Origin: Halorussus salilacus | GTDB taxonomy: Archaea; Halobacteriota; Halobacteria; Halobacteriales; Haladaptataceae | DNA: 64,000 nucleotides | Assembly: GCF_024138125.1 (NCBI RefSeq) | Contig: NZ_CP099993.1 | Coordinates: 1,550,001-1,614,000, forward strand | Direction of reading: 5' to 3' | Shown here: in pieces, positions 1-8,347 of the stretch | Layout: every line of letters begins with the position of its first letter | How positions within the stretch are numbered: position 1 is the first letter of the stretch | Translations under genes and position numbers: made by a program | The notes under the pieces: generated by a model | What the model was told of the DNA's origin: nothing | Database searches by the model: none | What the model saw: only the letters and a program-made list of their open reading frames with translations

Positions 1-1620
1 CAAGAATGGATTGCGCCGGATTTCACAGATAAGCGATCACTTTTTCGGGAAGGCAGAGTTAGGGGCCATAAAGGCGTAGGAATGACTTTTCTGGCGTATG
101 GTTTTAACCACTTTGTTGTGGAATCAAAGACTAATTCAGAACATTATAGACTACGATTGGAGGATGGAAGGTCCTGGGTGGAAAATCCAGACGATACTGC
201 GCCTGCGCCAGAAGCCGAAATCGAACGAGATATCACAGACGGGCTTGATACTCATGGCACACTTATCCGCATTAGGACAGATAATCAATCTCAACCCAGT
301 AACCTTCCCAAAACTTTCAATAACGTAGACATGACCGCGGCCCTGATAGAGCGTCAAACAGCTATCGGGGTTGTCTCCCCACCCAACCGATATGAAGCAA
401 ATGTTGAAGCAAATCTAGTATATACTGATAGCAGTGGTGATACCGAAAGTAGGGAACTAAATGCAGAATATCGCTATCCTCATCAAAAGATTCCGGAAGA
501 ATGGGAGGCATTTGATCTTGGCAAGTATATCGAATCATTGACTGAAGAAGAGAATATCGAGCCAGATACTAAGGATAAGAATCGCTACAGAGCAGTCTAT
601 CGGTATTTCAAACCAGAGAAACTTAAGGAATATGTTGGTGAATCTGAGGGGGAAGAACTGGGAAGCCCAGAAGAGATTAAGAACTATATTGACAAACATG
701 AAGTACACGCTTATGTTTTGTTCGCATACAGTGTGAATTATAGAGAAAGGATAGAAGAATACTGGGAGGTCCCAGGGAATAGACGGCTTCATTATCCCGG
801 TGTAAGAGTCGCTACGGACGGAATGGTATCATCTTGGAGACGTGACGTGAGTTTAACTCGAGCTGCGGGGAACAAGGACCGCACTTGGATTGTCTATCAT
901 TTCAGAGATGTCGAACCAGACTTAGGAAGGAAGAATTTCCCCCAAGAGGTACATGACATAATCGCTACAACCCAGCAACGATTTGTGAGGGAGATGGTTA
1001 ATAAGGGACGTGTATTCTTACTCCCTGCTCGTGATCCAACCGGACCGCCGGAACCCGAAGACGAGGACCCACCAGCTGTCAAAGCGTATAAACGTAGAGA
1101 GACTCCATTAACCCCCACCCATATTACAGAGATCGGTGATATTTACTATGGTTCAGAGCCAAAAAAAGAACAAGATGTGATCGCACTTTTCAATCAATTA
1201 GTTGGAATGGGGTTTTTAAATGGCTACCAACCAGTTTACTTTGATGAAACCTACACATATGATTCATATATTGACTTTTCTTATGAGAAAGTCCACTCTA
1301 AGATCCTTGACACTCTCCCAGGGGATGATGACAGAGACGGTGCCGAACTGGTCACAGAATTCAAATATAACGGCTCGTCTATTCTGGATGATATAGTTAA
1401 CCAAACGAAGGATTGGGGGGACATAGATCTGTTAGTGTGCTGGAATGTCGAACGGAAGAAACGTTCAACTAGCGGTGATGATATCGAATTTATCCATCCT
1501 ACATCACCAACGGAGCGTGAATTCCCGGGTGTAACTCATGTTGCAACAGTAGGAAGCAAAGGTGATGAACCAGTATATACAATTAGTCTAAAAGAATTAT
1601 TGGAGACAACCACTTCGTAG
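1..1620 (+). CDS. GHKL-type ATPase-like protein with nuclease-like C-terminus (5' end outside window)
   Basis: The frame is open from the first base, so the gene starts upstream; 539 codons are visible and the first in-frame ATG (82) is internal. Visible residues 21-35 contain RGHKGVGMTFLAYGF, which resembles the glycine-rich ATP-lid motif of GHKL ATPases (Hsp90/MutL/MORC-like). The N-terminal ATP-binding motifs would lie off the window. Near the C-terminus, VTEFKYNGSS followed by DIDLLVCWNVE resembles the E-x-K core and following strand of PD-(D/E)xK nucleases. The gene is AT-rich with codon use unlike the GC-rich neighbours, which suggests horizontal transfer. ATPase-nuclease fusions of this sort are common in antiphage defence, but I have no partner gene in view. 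The family assignment is by motif only and moderately uncertain. Confidence 0.55.
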   Translation, partial: QEWIAPDFTDKRSLFREGRVRGHKGVGMTFLAYGFNHFVVESKTNSEHYRLRLEDGRSWVENPDDTAPAPEAEIERDITDGLDTHGTLIRIRTDNQSQPSNLPKTFNNVDMTAALIERQTAIGVVSPPNRYEANVEANLVYTDSSGDTESRELNAEYRYPHQKIPEEWEAFDLGKYIESLTEEENIEPDTKDKNRYRAVYRYFKPEKLKEYVGESEGEELGSPEEIKNYIDKHEVHAYVLFAYSVNYRERIEEYWEVPGNRRLHYPGVRVATDGMVSSWRRDVSLTRAAGNKDRTWIVYHFRDVEPDLGRKNFPQEVHDIIATTQQRFVREMVNKGRVFLLPARDPTGPPEPEDEDPPAVKAYKRRETPLTPTHITEIGDIYYGSEPKKEQDVIALFNQLVGMGFLNGYQPVYFDETYTYDSYIDFSYEKVHSKILDTLPGDDDRDGAELVTEFKYNGSSILDDIVNQTKDWGDIDLLVCWNVERKKRSTSGDDIEFIHPTSPTEREFPGVTHVATVGSKGDEPVYTISLKELLETTTS

Positions 1621-1933
1621 TAGACGAGTCTTCATTCTCTATCCATTATGTATTTTGTTGTTATCTGTCGTTAAAGTCTGCTGATCTTTCTTGCACTCCA
1701 AATCAGAGCGTAGTCGCTCGTTTTGGAGAGGACCGTCGGCGTTGCGGACGGCGCGCCGTACACCGCGAGATACCGAATCGGCGGGACGGTGACCTAACTG
1801 GTTCGAATGGAGGTCGGCAGAAACGCTACGACCACCTTTGTCGCGGGCTGACGGTCGCCGTGAGAGGGAGAGCGATAGCGGGTCGTTCCGGCAGAACAGA
1901 AAGCTTACGTTCCGACTGTGGGACGCCTCGCGA
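1621..1933. other. intergenic stretch, nothing firm
   Basis: This gap starts AT-rich just after the GHKL-like gene and becomes GC-rich from about 1700, which places the right-hand edge of the acquired AT-rich segment here. No convincing gene, tRNA or repeat was found. Short inverted repeats around 1705-1718 and 1733-1752 are too small to interpret. Confidence 0.5.
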
Positions 1934-2107
1934 GTGTCCAGCCCTCCCGATTCCCGCTATCGATTCAGCACCGCCACGCTCGACTGGGCGCGAGACGAAC
2001 ACGCGACGCTTCGCGAGTGGCCCGCCCGACGCGCCGACCCCGACAGCCTCCGAGCGGAACTGTTGGCGCGGTCGCTCCGGTCGCTCCTCGACCGACTGCG
2101 CCCCTGA
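1934..2107 (+). CDS. possible small hypothetical protein (57 aa)
   Basis: A GTG-started frame of 57 codons with GC-rich third positions like the neighbours. The product begins SSPPDSRYRFSTATLDW and ends in an Arg/Leu-rich helix (SLRSLLDRLRP). No domain is recognised. The same frame stays open upstream to 1838, so the start is uncertain. It ends 9 bp before the stop of the convergent zinc-ribbon gene. It could also be a chance open frame, common in DNA this GC-rich. Confidence 0.35.
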   Translation: MSSPPDSRYRFSTATLDWARDEHATLREWPARRADPDSLRAELLARSLRSLLDRLRP

Positions 2108-2116
2108 GTCCGGCCC

Positions 2117-2266
2117 TCAGAGCAGTCGGCCGATGTCGTCGATGTCGGACCGACAGAACGGGCACCGATAGTTCGTCTGGAAGTCGTTGCGCTGGGCGAC
2201 GGTCCGGGTTTCGAGTTCGTGCATCGCGATACTGCGACCGCAGTCGGGACACGATACCTTCGTCAC
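2117..2266 (-). CDS. small zinc-ribbon protein (49 aa)
   Basis: A 49-residue protein with two CxxC pairs, SCPDCGR near the N-terminus and RCPFCRSD near the C-terminus, the layout of a single zinc ribbon. Such tiny zinc-finger proteins are abundant in haloarchaea and several are regulators, but no function can be assigned here. The GTG start at 2266 is chosen because it leaves a complete finger, and an AT-rich TATA-like stretch with a near-palindrome (about 2289-2306) lies upstream on this strand. The gene converges with a possible small gene ending at 2107. Confidence 0.7.
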   Translation of the reverse strand: MTKVSCPDCGRSIAMHELETRTVAQRNDFQTNYRCPFCRSDIDDIGRLL

Positions 2267-2577
2267 GGAACAGGCGTCTCTGGCCCAAACACTTAAATTT
2301 GAGTGTAAGGAATGCAGAGGAATCTCGCGACGGAGGATTCGATTCGCCCGCGAGAATCGGGGAGTCCTCGGGGCCGGTCGTGATAGAAGTCCTTGGAATC
2401 GTCTCGGGCCCCAACGTCCGGCTGGCTTGGACGACTCGCCCCCACCGTTCGAGACCGAGGAGGGAACGCTCAGCCCTCGAAATCGTCTTCGAACCGGAAG
2501 GTCCCAGTTCGACCTTTTTCCTCGTCGAGTCGCCTTCGGCGACTCTCCTCGCAAAAACGTCGATGAAAAAGACCGCC
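2267..2577. other. intergenic region with a duplicated aminopeptidase gene tail
   Basis: No intact gene was found. On the minus strand, 2473-2511 nearly repeats 2581-2619, the last codons of the neighbouring aminopeptidase. It reads GTFRFEDDFEG then a stop, against GTFRFEDGFEE then a stop in the real gene. A small hairpin with 8-bp arms (GAGTCGCC/GGCGACTC) lies at 2529-2547. The region therefore holds a decayed partial duplication. Confidence 0.6.
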
Positions 2578-3672
2578 CTACTCCTCGAAGCCGTCTTCGA
2601 ACCGGAACGTCCCGTTGCGCTGGACGATTTCGCCGTCGACCGCGATGTACGAGTCCTCGGCCATGTCCACGATCATGTCGACGTGGACCGCCGATTCGTT
2701 GCCCGTCTCGCCCTCGGGCAGGCACTCGTCGTAGGCCCGACCGACCGCGAGGTGGACGGTGTCGCCCATCTTCTCGTCGAACAGCATGTTGTAGGTGAAC
2801 CGGTCGATGTCGCGGTTCATCCCGATGCCGAGTTCGCCCAGACGCCGCGCGCCCTCGTCGGTGTCGAGCACGGAGGCGAGCACCTCCTCGTTCTTGCTGG
2901 CGGCGTGGTCGACGACCTCGCCGCCCTCGAACCGGAGGTAAGCGTCCTCGACCTCGTGGCCCTGATGGATGAGCGGCTTGTCGAACAGCACCTCGCCTTC
3001 GACCGAGTCGGCGACCGGTGCGGTGAACACCTCGCCGCCGGGGAGGTTGTTCTTGCCGTGGTCGTTGATGGTGGTCATCCCCTCGACGCTCATAGTGAGG
3101 TCGGTGGTGTCGCCCGAGACGATGCGGACCTCCTCGCCCGCGTCGAGGATGTCGACCATCCGCTGTTGGTGTTCCTTCTGTGCCTCCCAGTCCTTGCCGA
3201 CCGCCGACCAGACGAACTCCTCGTACTCCTCAGTGGACATCTCTGCGTTCTGGGCGTCGGCTGGCGCGGGGAACTGGGTCAGCACCCACGTCGTGTCCAG
3301 AATCTCCTCGCGGATCGGCAGGTGGGCCTTCTGGAACGCCGACATCGTCTCGCCGGGCACGTCACTCATCTCGGCGACGTTGTCGTGGGCCCGGGCGTGA
3401 ATCCACACGTCTGCGGCCTCCGCCAGCGCGAGTTCGTGGTCCGGCGTGTCGAGGCCGTCGGGGTCGACGGCACGCAGGAACGCCGCGCGGGTCGCATCCT
3501 TGCGGTACGAGACGTGGAGCGGGAACCCGCCGCGCTCGCCGACGACCTCGCTGAGCGCGAGCGTCAGGTCTTCGGCCGCGGGCGGCGCGCTGATGACGAC
3601 GTTGTCGCCCGGCTCGACTTCCGTGGAGTGGTCGACGACGGTTTCGGCGTGTTCTCGAATCCGAGGGTCCAT
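2578..3672 (-). CDS. M29-family aminopeptidase
   Basis: A 364-residue protein matching the thermophilic metalloaminopeptidases (family M29, AmpS/AmpT-like), cytosolic exopeptidases that release N-terminal residues using two divalent metals. Visible marks are the conserved HEVEDAYLRFEGG segment near residue 235, NMLFDEKMGDTVHLAVG near residues 292-308 and HVDMIVDM near residue 330, which carry Glu, His and Asp residues at the expected metal-ligand places. The length is normal for the family. The ATG at 3672 is preferred over longer open frames because upstream sequence has no homology features. The threonine aldolase gene is divergent, starting 109 bp away, and the two share the promoter region. 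The last codons are partly duplicated downstream. Confidence 0.9.
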   Translation of the reverse strand: MDPRIREHAETVVDHSTEVEPGDNVVISAPPAAEDLTLALSEVVGERGGFPLHVSYRKDATRAAFLRAVDPDGLDTPDHELALAEAADVWIHARAHDNVAEMSDVPGETMSAFQKAHLPIREEILDTTWVLTQFPAPADAQNAEMSTEEYEEFVWSAVGKDWEAQKEHQQRMVDILDAGEEVRIVSGDTTDLTMSVEGMTTINDHGKNNLPGGEVFTAPVADSVEGEVLFDKPLIHQGHEVEDAYLRFEGGEVVDHAASKNEEVLASVLDTDEGARRLGELGIGMNRDIDRFTYNMLFDEKMGDTVHLAVGRAYDECLPEGETGNESAVHVDMIVDMAEDSYIAVDGEIVQRNGTFRFEDGFEE

Positions 3673-3780
3673 GCAAAAAAGTGCGACCGAGGGCAGGAAA
3701 CCGCTTTCGGTATCGGGCGTCGCGGTCGGAGGTCCGCCGCCATCGCGGAGTATTTGACGCGCCGCGAGCAAGGGAGAGCC

Positions 3781-4803
3781 ATGATAGACCTCCGGAGCGA
3801 CACCGTGACGAAACCCGACGACGCGATGCGGGAGGCCGCCCGCGACGCCGAGGTCGGCGACGACGTGTACGGCGAGGACCCGACGGTCAACGAACTCGAA
3901 GCCCGCGCGGCCGACCTCGTGGGCTTCGAGGACGCCCTCTACGTCCCGACCGGAACCATGGGCAATCAGGTCGCGGTCCGAACCCACACCGACCGGGGTC
4001 AGGAGGTGCTGACCGAGCGCGAGAGCCACGTCGTCAAGTGGGAACTCGGCGGCATGGCCCAGCTGGCGAACCTCCAGGTCCGGACGGTCGACGGCGGCCC
4101 GCGCGGGATTCCGACGCCCGAACAGGTCCGCGAGGAGTACGTCGAGGAGGACCTCCACCGGCCCGGGACCGGCCTCCTCACCCTCGAAAACACCCACAAC
4201 AGCAAGGGCGGGGTCGCGGCCGCGCCCGAGAAGGTCGACGCGGTCGCGGAGGCCGCCCACGACCTCGGCGTGCCGGTCCACCTCGACGGCGCGCGGGTGT
4301 GCAACGCCGCGGTCGCCAACGACGTTCCGCCCGCGCGGATGACCGAGTGCGTCGACTCGGTGATGTTCTGCCTCTCGAAGGGTCTGGGTGCGCCCGTCGG
4401 GTCGATTCTCGCGGGTGACGCCGAGTTCGTCGAGCGCGCCCGGCGCAATCGGAAGCTGTTCGGCGGCGGGATGCGACAGGCCGGAGTCATCGCCGGGCCG
4501 GGCCTGCTGGCGCTGGAGAACGTCGAGCGGCTCGCCGACGACCACGAGAGCGCCCGCGAACTCGCCGAGCGACTCGGGGAGGTCGAGGGCCTCGACGTAC
4601 AGGAACCCGAGACGAACATCGTCCTCGTGAACACCGAGGGCGCTGGCCTCACCGCCGAGGAGTTCCTCGGGGCGTGCGAGGACGCGGGCGTGGCGGGCGT
4701 CGAGTTCGACACACACGTCGCGCGCTTCTGTACGCACTGGGACGTCGACGGCGAGGATGTCGCCGAGGCGGCCGAGCGCGTGCGCGAGGCGGTCGAGAAC
4801 TGA
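3781..4803 (+). CDS. ltaE: low-specificity L-threonine aldolase
   Basis: A 340-residue PLP fold-type I enzyme that cleaves L-threonine or L-allo-threonine to glycine and acetaldehyde. It opens with MIDLRSDTVTKP, the hallmark start of the family, followed by GDDVYGEDPTVNELE. FCLSKGLGAPVGS carries the Schiff-base lysine and HLDGARVCNAAV the PLP-binding Asp. The ATG at 3781 fixes the usual N-terminus. The gene is divergent from the M29 aminopeptidase and is followed tail-to-tail by a small membrane protein gene. A much longer open frame runs upstream on this strand through the aminopeptidase locus, but it is antisense to that gene and is not considered coding. Confidence 0.93.
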   Translation: MIDLRSDTVTKPDDAMREAARDAEVGDDVYGEDPTVNELEARAADLVGFEDALYVPTGTMGNQVAVRTHTDRGQEVLTERESHVVKWELGGMAQLANLQVRTVDGGPRGIPTPEQVREEYVEEDLHRPGTGLLTLENTHNSKGGVAAAPEKVDAVAEAAHDLGVPVHLDGARVCNAAVANDVPPARMTECVDSVMFCLSKGLGAPVGSILAGDAEFVERARRNRKLFGGGMRQAGVIAGPGLLALENVERLADDHESARELAERLGEVEGLDVQEPETNIVLVNTEGAGLTAEEFLGACEDAGVAGVEFDTHVARFCTHWDVDGEDVAEAAERVREAVEN

Positions 4804-4815
4804 GTTCGGTCTCCG

Positions 4816-4950
4816 TTATCGGCGACCGTTCTCCATGCCCTCGCGGAACCCGGTGACGGTCCGACGGATGAACAGGTACGCGAACAGCACGACGAGGAGC
4901 AGAAGGCCGACGAAGCCGAGGAAGAGTGGATCGTTGAACACGGATTCCAT
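4816..4950 (-). CDS. small single-span membrane protein (44 aa)
   Basis: A 44-residue protein of the kind widespread in haloarchaea: a short N-terminus, one strong hydrophobic helix (LGFVGLLLLVVLFAYLF), then a basic cytoplasmic tail (RRTVTGFREG). The ATG at 4950 gives this compact form; a longer frame to 5016 adds an implausible Cys-containing extension. Function is unknown. It is convergent with the threonine aldolase gene. Confidence 0.65.
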   Translation of the reverse strand: MESVFNDPLFLGFVGLLLLVVLFAYLFIRRTVTGFREGMENGRR

Positions 4951-5045
4951 ACGTCGGTGTATCGGTTCACTAACCAAATTCGTTTCGACGCCCGACCGGC
5001 AGAAGTGTAACAACATTCATGGGACGGGGGTGTCTAGACCGACGC

Positions 5046-5681
5046 ATGGCTGATCTGTTGCCCTCCACGTCGGACGCGACAGCACCCCAGACCGCGGAGC
5101 CGCGGGTCATCGGGGTCGACAGCGACGACGCCGACGACCTCCTCGGGGCGCTCTCCTCGTCGACGGCCCGAGAGTTGCTCGCCGCCCTCCACGAGGAGCC
5201 CGCCACCCCCTCCGCGGTCGCCGACGACGTCGACACCTCGCTCCAGAACGCCCAGTACCACCTCGGCAAACTCGAAGAGGCAGACGTCATCGAGGTCGTC
5301 GACACCGTCTACTCCGAGAAGGGCCGCGAGATGAAGGTGTACGCGCCCACCGACCAACCGCTCGTCGTGTTCGCCGGGAACGAGGAGGACACGACCGGAC
5401 TGAAGTCGGCGCTCTCGCGGCTGTTGGGGGCGTTCGGTGCGCTCGGCCTGCTGAGTCTCGCGGTCCAGTACGCGGTGGGCGACGGGCTGGACGGCTTGCT
5501 CGGCGGGGGTCAGGAGACCTCCGGGTCGGCCGACGTGCAGATGTCGGCCGAGAGTACCGACGCCGTCCAGCAGTCCGCCGAAGCCGCAGGGAGTGCGGTA
5601 CCGCCCGGCCTCCTCTTTTTCGCAGGGGGCGCGCTCATCCTCGCGCTCGGGTTCGCGTGGTGGTACTACGCGAACCGATGA
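5046..5681 (+). CDS. ArsR-like winged-helix protein with two C-terminal membrane segments
   Basis: A 211-residue protein. Residues of about 25-110 form a winged-helix domain of the ArsR/HTH_20 type (SSSTARELLAALHEEPATP, QNAQYHLGKLEEADVI, followed by a wing ending in KVYAP). Two hydrophobic segments follow, one near residues 125-140 and one near the C-terminus (LLFFAGGALILALGFAW), separated by a Gln/Ser/Ala-rich linker. This looks like a membrane-anchored DNA-binding regulator, a common haloarchaeal architecture; the ligand and targets are unknown. The ATG at 5046 is used rather than an upstream GTG. The 256 bp that follow contain no gene I can support. Confidence 0.8.
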   Translation: MADLLPSTSDATAPQTAEPRVIGVDSDDADDLLGALSSSTARELLAALHEEPATPSAVADDVDTSLQNAQYHLGKLEEADVIEVVDTVYSEKGREMKVYAPTDQPLVVFAGNEEDTTGLKSALSRLLGAFGALGLLSLAVQYAVGDGLDGLLGGGQETSGSADVQMSAESTDAVQQSAEAAGSAVPPGLLFFAGGALILALGFAWWYYANR

Positions 5682-5937
5682 GCCGATTTCGACTACTCCG
5701 ACGATAACTAAAACGGGATTTTGAGCTTACGGGAAGTACTTGGTAGTAGCCACTGTAGGAGGAAGTGGACCCGCCCGGTTCGGCCCTCCGCGCCGATTGG
5801 TCCCCGCGCTGCCGCGGTCTGCCCCTCCAATCGATTCGGTCCCCCGCGCGCTTCGGCCCTCCCACACCATTGTCACCCCCACCATTGTCGACCCACACAC
5901 CACTGTCAACTTCGCCACCATCATCGACCCCGACATC

Positions 5938-6453
5938 TCACCGAGACGTCCCGATCTCGAATGCTTCGACGACTGACCCGTCGCGGTGGCGTATCTCCCC
6001 GTCGAGACGCCCGTCCGCGGGCCGGAGTTCGACGTGAGTCGGCAGTCCGCCCCGCGGCTGGGCGTGACTACCGGGATTCAGTAACAGCACCTCGCCAGCG
6101 TCGGTGACCCCGTGGCGGTGGGAGTGGCCGAACACCACCGCGTCGGCGTCCTGCTGGCGGCCCAGCAGAGAGAGGCCGGTCGCACTCCGGCCGTCGCCGT
6201 GGGTCACCACGAACCGGACGCCCTCGGCCTCGAAGGTGCGCTCGGGCGGCAGGCGGTCGCGGACGCCGGGGGTCGCGTTGTTCCCGTAGACCGCGAAGAG
6301 GCGGTCGCTTTCCCCCTCGAAGGCGTCGAGGACCGACTCGGTGACGAAGTCCCCTGCGTGGACCACGAGGTCGGCCTCCCGGACCGCCTCGGCGGTCCGT
6401 CCTTCCAGTTGGTGGCCCGACCTGCTGTGGGTGTCCGAGACGATGGTTATCAT
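5938..6453 (-). CDS. YfcE/MJ0936-type metallophosphoesterase
   Basis: A 171-residue calcineurin-like phosphoesterase. All the metal motifs of the small YfcE-type family are visible: MITIVSDTHSRSGH at the start (DxH), VVHAGDF (GDxx), YGNNA (GNxx), VTHGD (H) and VFGHSHRHG (GHxH). Such enzymes are cytosolic phosphodiesterases; the natural substrate is not known. The ATG at 6453 puts the DxH motif at residue 7, as in the family. A short GC hairpin (GCGCGGGCCG arms, about 6532-6556) lies between this gene and the divergent CDF transporter gene. Confidence 0.88.
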   Translation of the reverse strand: MITIVSDTHSRSGHQLEGRTAEAVREADLVVHAGDFVTESVLDAFEGESDRLFAVYGNNATPGVRDRLPPERTFEAEGVRFVVTHGDGRSATGLSLLGRQQDADAVVFGHSHRHGVTDAGEVLLLNPGSHAQPRGGLPTHVELRPADGRLDGEIRHRDGSVVEAFEIGTSR

Positions 6454-6594
6454 CGTCCCGGGGTTGGGCCGCCGCCTTCCTGAGGGTTCCGCTCGCGGGC
6501 CACGCGCTCGGGACACCGGCCTCGGTGAGCGAGCGCGGGCCGCTCGGCGGCCCGCGCAATCACTTTCATATCCACCGGTCGAGAAGGCAGAGCA

Positions 6595-7575
6595 ATGGCA
6601 GAGAGCAAATCGGTCGTCGTCGCCGCGTTGATAGCCAACGGCGCGATAGCGGTGTTGAAGTTCTTCGGATTCCTGCTGACCGGGAGCGCGGCGATGCTCT
6701 CGGAGACGTACCACTCCATCTCCGACACGGGCAATCAGGTGTTCCTGCTCATCGGCATCCGGTACAGCAACCGGGACGCGAGTCGCGGCCACCCCTTCGG
6801 GTACGGGAAGGCCGAGTTCTTCTACAGCTTTCTGGTGAGCGTCCTCCTGTTCGGCATCGCCGGGTGGGAGTCGGCGAAGCACGGCTACGACGCCATCACC
6901 CACCCCGGCGGCCACGGCGGAGCCGAGGCCGCCACCCTGCTGGGGTACACGTTCCCCTCGGTGTACGTCAACTACGTCGTCCTGCTCGGAGCCATCGCGT
7001 TCGAGACCTACGCCCTCAAGAAGGCGTGGGAGGGGATGAAGGCCGACATCGAGCAGCACGAGTGGAGCGGCCTGCGCGAGGCGTTCCGGAAGACCAGCAA
7101 CGTGACCACCCTGACCGCGTTCACCGAGGACACCATCGCGCTGGTCGGGGCGGGCATCGCGCTGTTCGGCGTCTACCTCACGCGAGTCACGGGCAACTAC
7201 ATCTACGACGCGGTCTCGGCCCTGCTCATCGGCCTCATGCTGATGGGGTTCGCGCTCGCGCTGGCGTGGGAGAACAAGCGTCTCCTGCTTGGCGAGAGCC
7301 TCCCGAAGGACGAGGAGCGGAAACTCCGCCGCATCGTCGAGGACTGGGACGGCGTCGAGCGCATCGTCGACTTCCGGACGGTGTACTTCGGCCCGGAGCA
7401 GGTGATGCTCGCCACCGACATCGCGTTCGAGAGCGGCATCGCCACGGCGGAGATGGACGAGCGAATCACGGACCTAGAGCACGCGCTGATGGAGGCCAAC
7501 GAGAGCCTGTTCAAGGTGTACGTCGAACCGGAGGGCAGGTCGGTGAACAGGGCCGACGTGGACCCGAGTCGCTAG
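6595..7575 (+). CDS. cation diffusion facilitator (CDF) transporter
   Basis: A 326-residue inner-membrane divalent-metal exporter of the CDF family, with six predicted membrane helices and a C-terminal cytoplasmic domain. The first metal-site motif is seen in helix 2 as SETYHSISDTGNQ (His40, Asp44). The second site has Glu178/Asp179 in FTEDTIALVG where many members have a His-x3-Asp, which points to a non-zinc-specific subgroup such as the bacterial YdfM-like proteins. Metal preference cannot be read with certainty. It is convergent with the HTH regulator gene. A 14-bp direct repeat (7569-7582 and 7592-7605) carries the stop codons of both genes. Confidence 0.88.
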   Translation: MAESKSVVVAALIANGAIAVLKFFGFLLTGSAAMLSETYHSISDTGNQVFLLIGIRYSNRDASRGHPFGYGKAEFFYSFLVSVLLFGIAGWESAKHGYDAITHPGGHGGAEAATLLGYTFPSVYVNYVVLLGAIAFETYALKKAWEGMKADIEQHEWSGLREAFRKTSNVTTLTAFTEDTIALVGAGIALFGVYLTRVTGNYIYDAVSALLIGLMLMGFALALAWENKRLLLGESLPKDEERKLRRIVEDWDGVERIVDFRTVYFGPEQVMLATDIAFESGIATAEMDERITDLEHALMEANESLFKVYVEPEGRSVNRADVDPSR

Positions 7576-7594
7576 TCGACGTGGAACCGAATCG

Positions 7595-8254
7595 CTAGTC
7601 GACGTACAGCGAGACCAGCTTCGACTCGATCCGCTGGAGGTGTTCGCCGACCGTCCCGGGAGCGACGTCGAGCTTCGCCGCGAGTTCGCGCTGGGTCGTC
7701 TCCCGGGGGACCTCGAAGTACCCCGCCGCCACCGCGAGTTCGAACAGTTCGAGCTGGCGGTCGGTCAACACGCCCGAGAGCCGACCGGTGTCGGGTTCGT
7801 ACTCGCCGATGCGTTCGAGCGAGAGGTCGACGCCCTCCGGAAGGCTCGACGTAGCGCGCTGGATCGCCCTGCTCGTCCCGATGACCGTGAGCCGGAGACC
7901 GCGCGCGTCCTCGGTAGCGGTCGCGCGCATCGGCCAGTCGAGCACGATCTCGTGTTCGCGCAGGATGGCGAGGAGGTCGTCGACGAGACCGGCGGACCGA
8001 CACTGGACGTACGCGAGGAGCCGACCGTCGGTACCGGTGACGTCGAACGTGACGACCTCCGGGCTGTCTGCGAGCATGGACGCCGCGGTCTCGCGGTCGC
8101 CCCGGAGTTCGAGGAGTTCGACGTACTGCCCCTCGTGGACCGGGCTGACGTACCGGATCGCGTCGAGTCCCACCGCGTCGGACGCGGCGAACACGTCGTC
8201 GAGGGGGTGGACCGACACGTCGGTCCACGTCAGGGTCACGGTCGCGTATCGCAT
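7595..8254 (-). CDS. bacterio-opsin-activator-type HTH regulator
   Basis: A 219-residue haloarchaeal regulator. The C-terminal 50-60 residues are the HTH_10 (bacterio-opsin activator) domain: GVLTDRQLELFELAVAAGYF, PRETTQRELAAKLDVAPGTV and GEHLQRIESKLV. The N-terminal part is a sensor-like alpha/beta region of unknown ligand, of the kind fused to this HTH in haloarchaea. The ATG at 8254 is chosen because the TATA-like AT tract at 8283-8292 lies just upstream. It is divergent from the cytochrome P450 gene, so control of that gene is plausible, but this is inference from position only. Confidence 0.82.
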   Translation of the reverse strand: MRYATVTLTWTDVSVHPLDDVFAASDAVGLDAIRYVSPVHEGQYVELLELRGDRETAASMLADSPEVVTFDVTGTDGRLLAYVQCRSAGLVDDLLAILREHEIVLDWPMRATATEDARGLRLTVIGTSRAIQRATSSLPEGVDLSLERIGEYEPDTGRLSGVLTDRQLELFELAVAAGYFEVPRETTQRELAAKLDVAPGTVGEHLQRIESKLVSLYVD

Positions 8255-8282
8255 CGTGGAACGCCGCGAGCTACGGGCCAAG

Positions 8283-8292
8283 TATTTAAATA
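8283..8292. promoter_or_regulatory. palindromic TATA element between HTH gene and P450 gene
   Basis: The ten-base AT palindrome TATTTAAATA sits in the 93-bp gap between the divergent HTH regulator and cytochrome P450 genes. It is about 30 bp from the HTH start and 56 bp from the P450 start, so it can serve as the TATA box for the regulator and possibly for both genes. Confidence 0.5.
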
Positions 8293-8347
8293 CACCTAGG
8301 ATGCTCGGATACAGACGTAGATTCGTCGCTCCGCTAGGTCCACACGA

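Noticed and set aside
1918-3780. Long plus-strand open frame running into the threonine aldolase gene
   Set aside because: It is antisense to the M29 aminopeptidase and the zinc-ribbon gene. In DNA this GC-rich, frames opposite real genes stay open. The aldolase has its own family-typical start at 3781.
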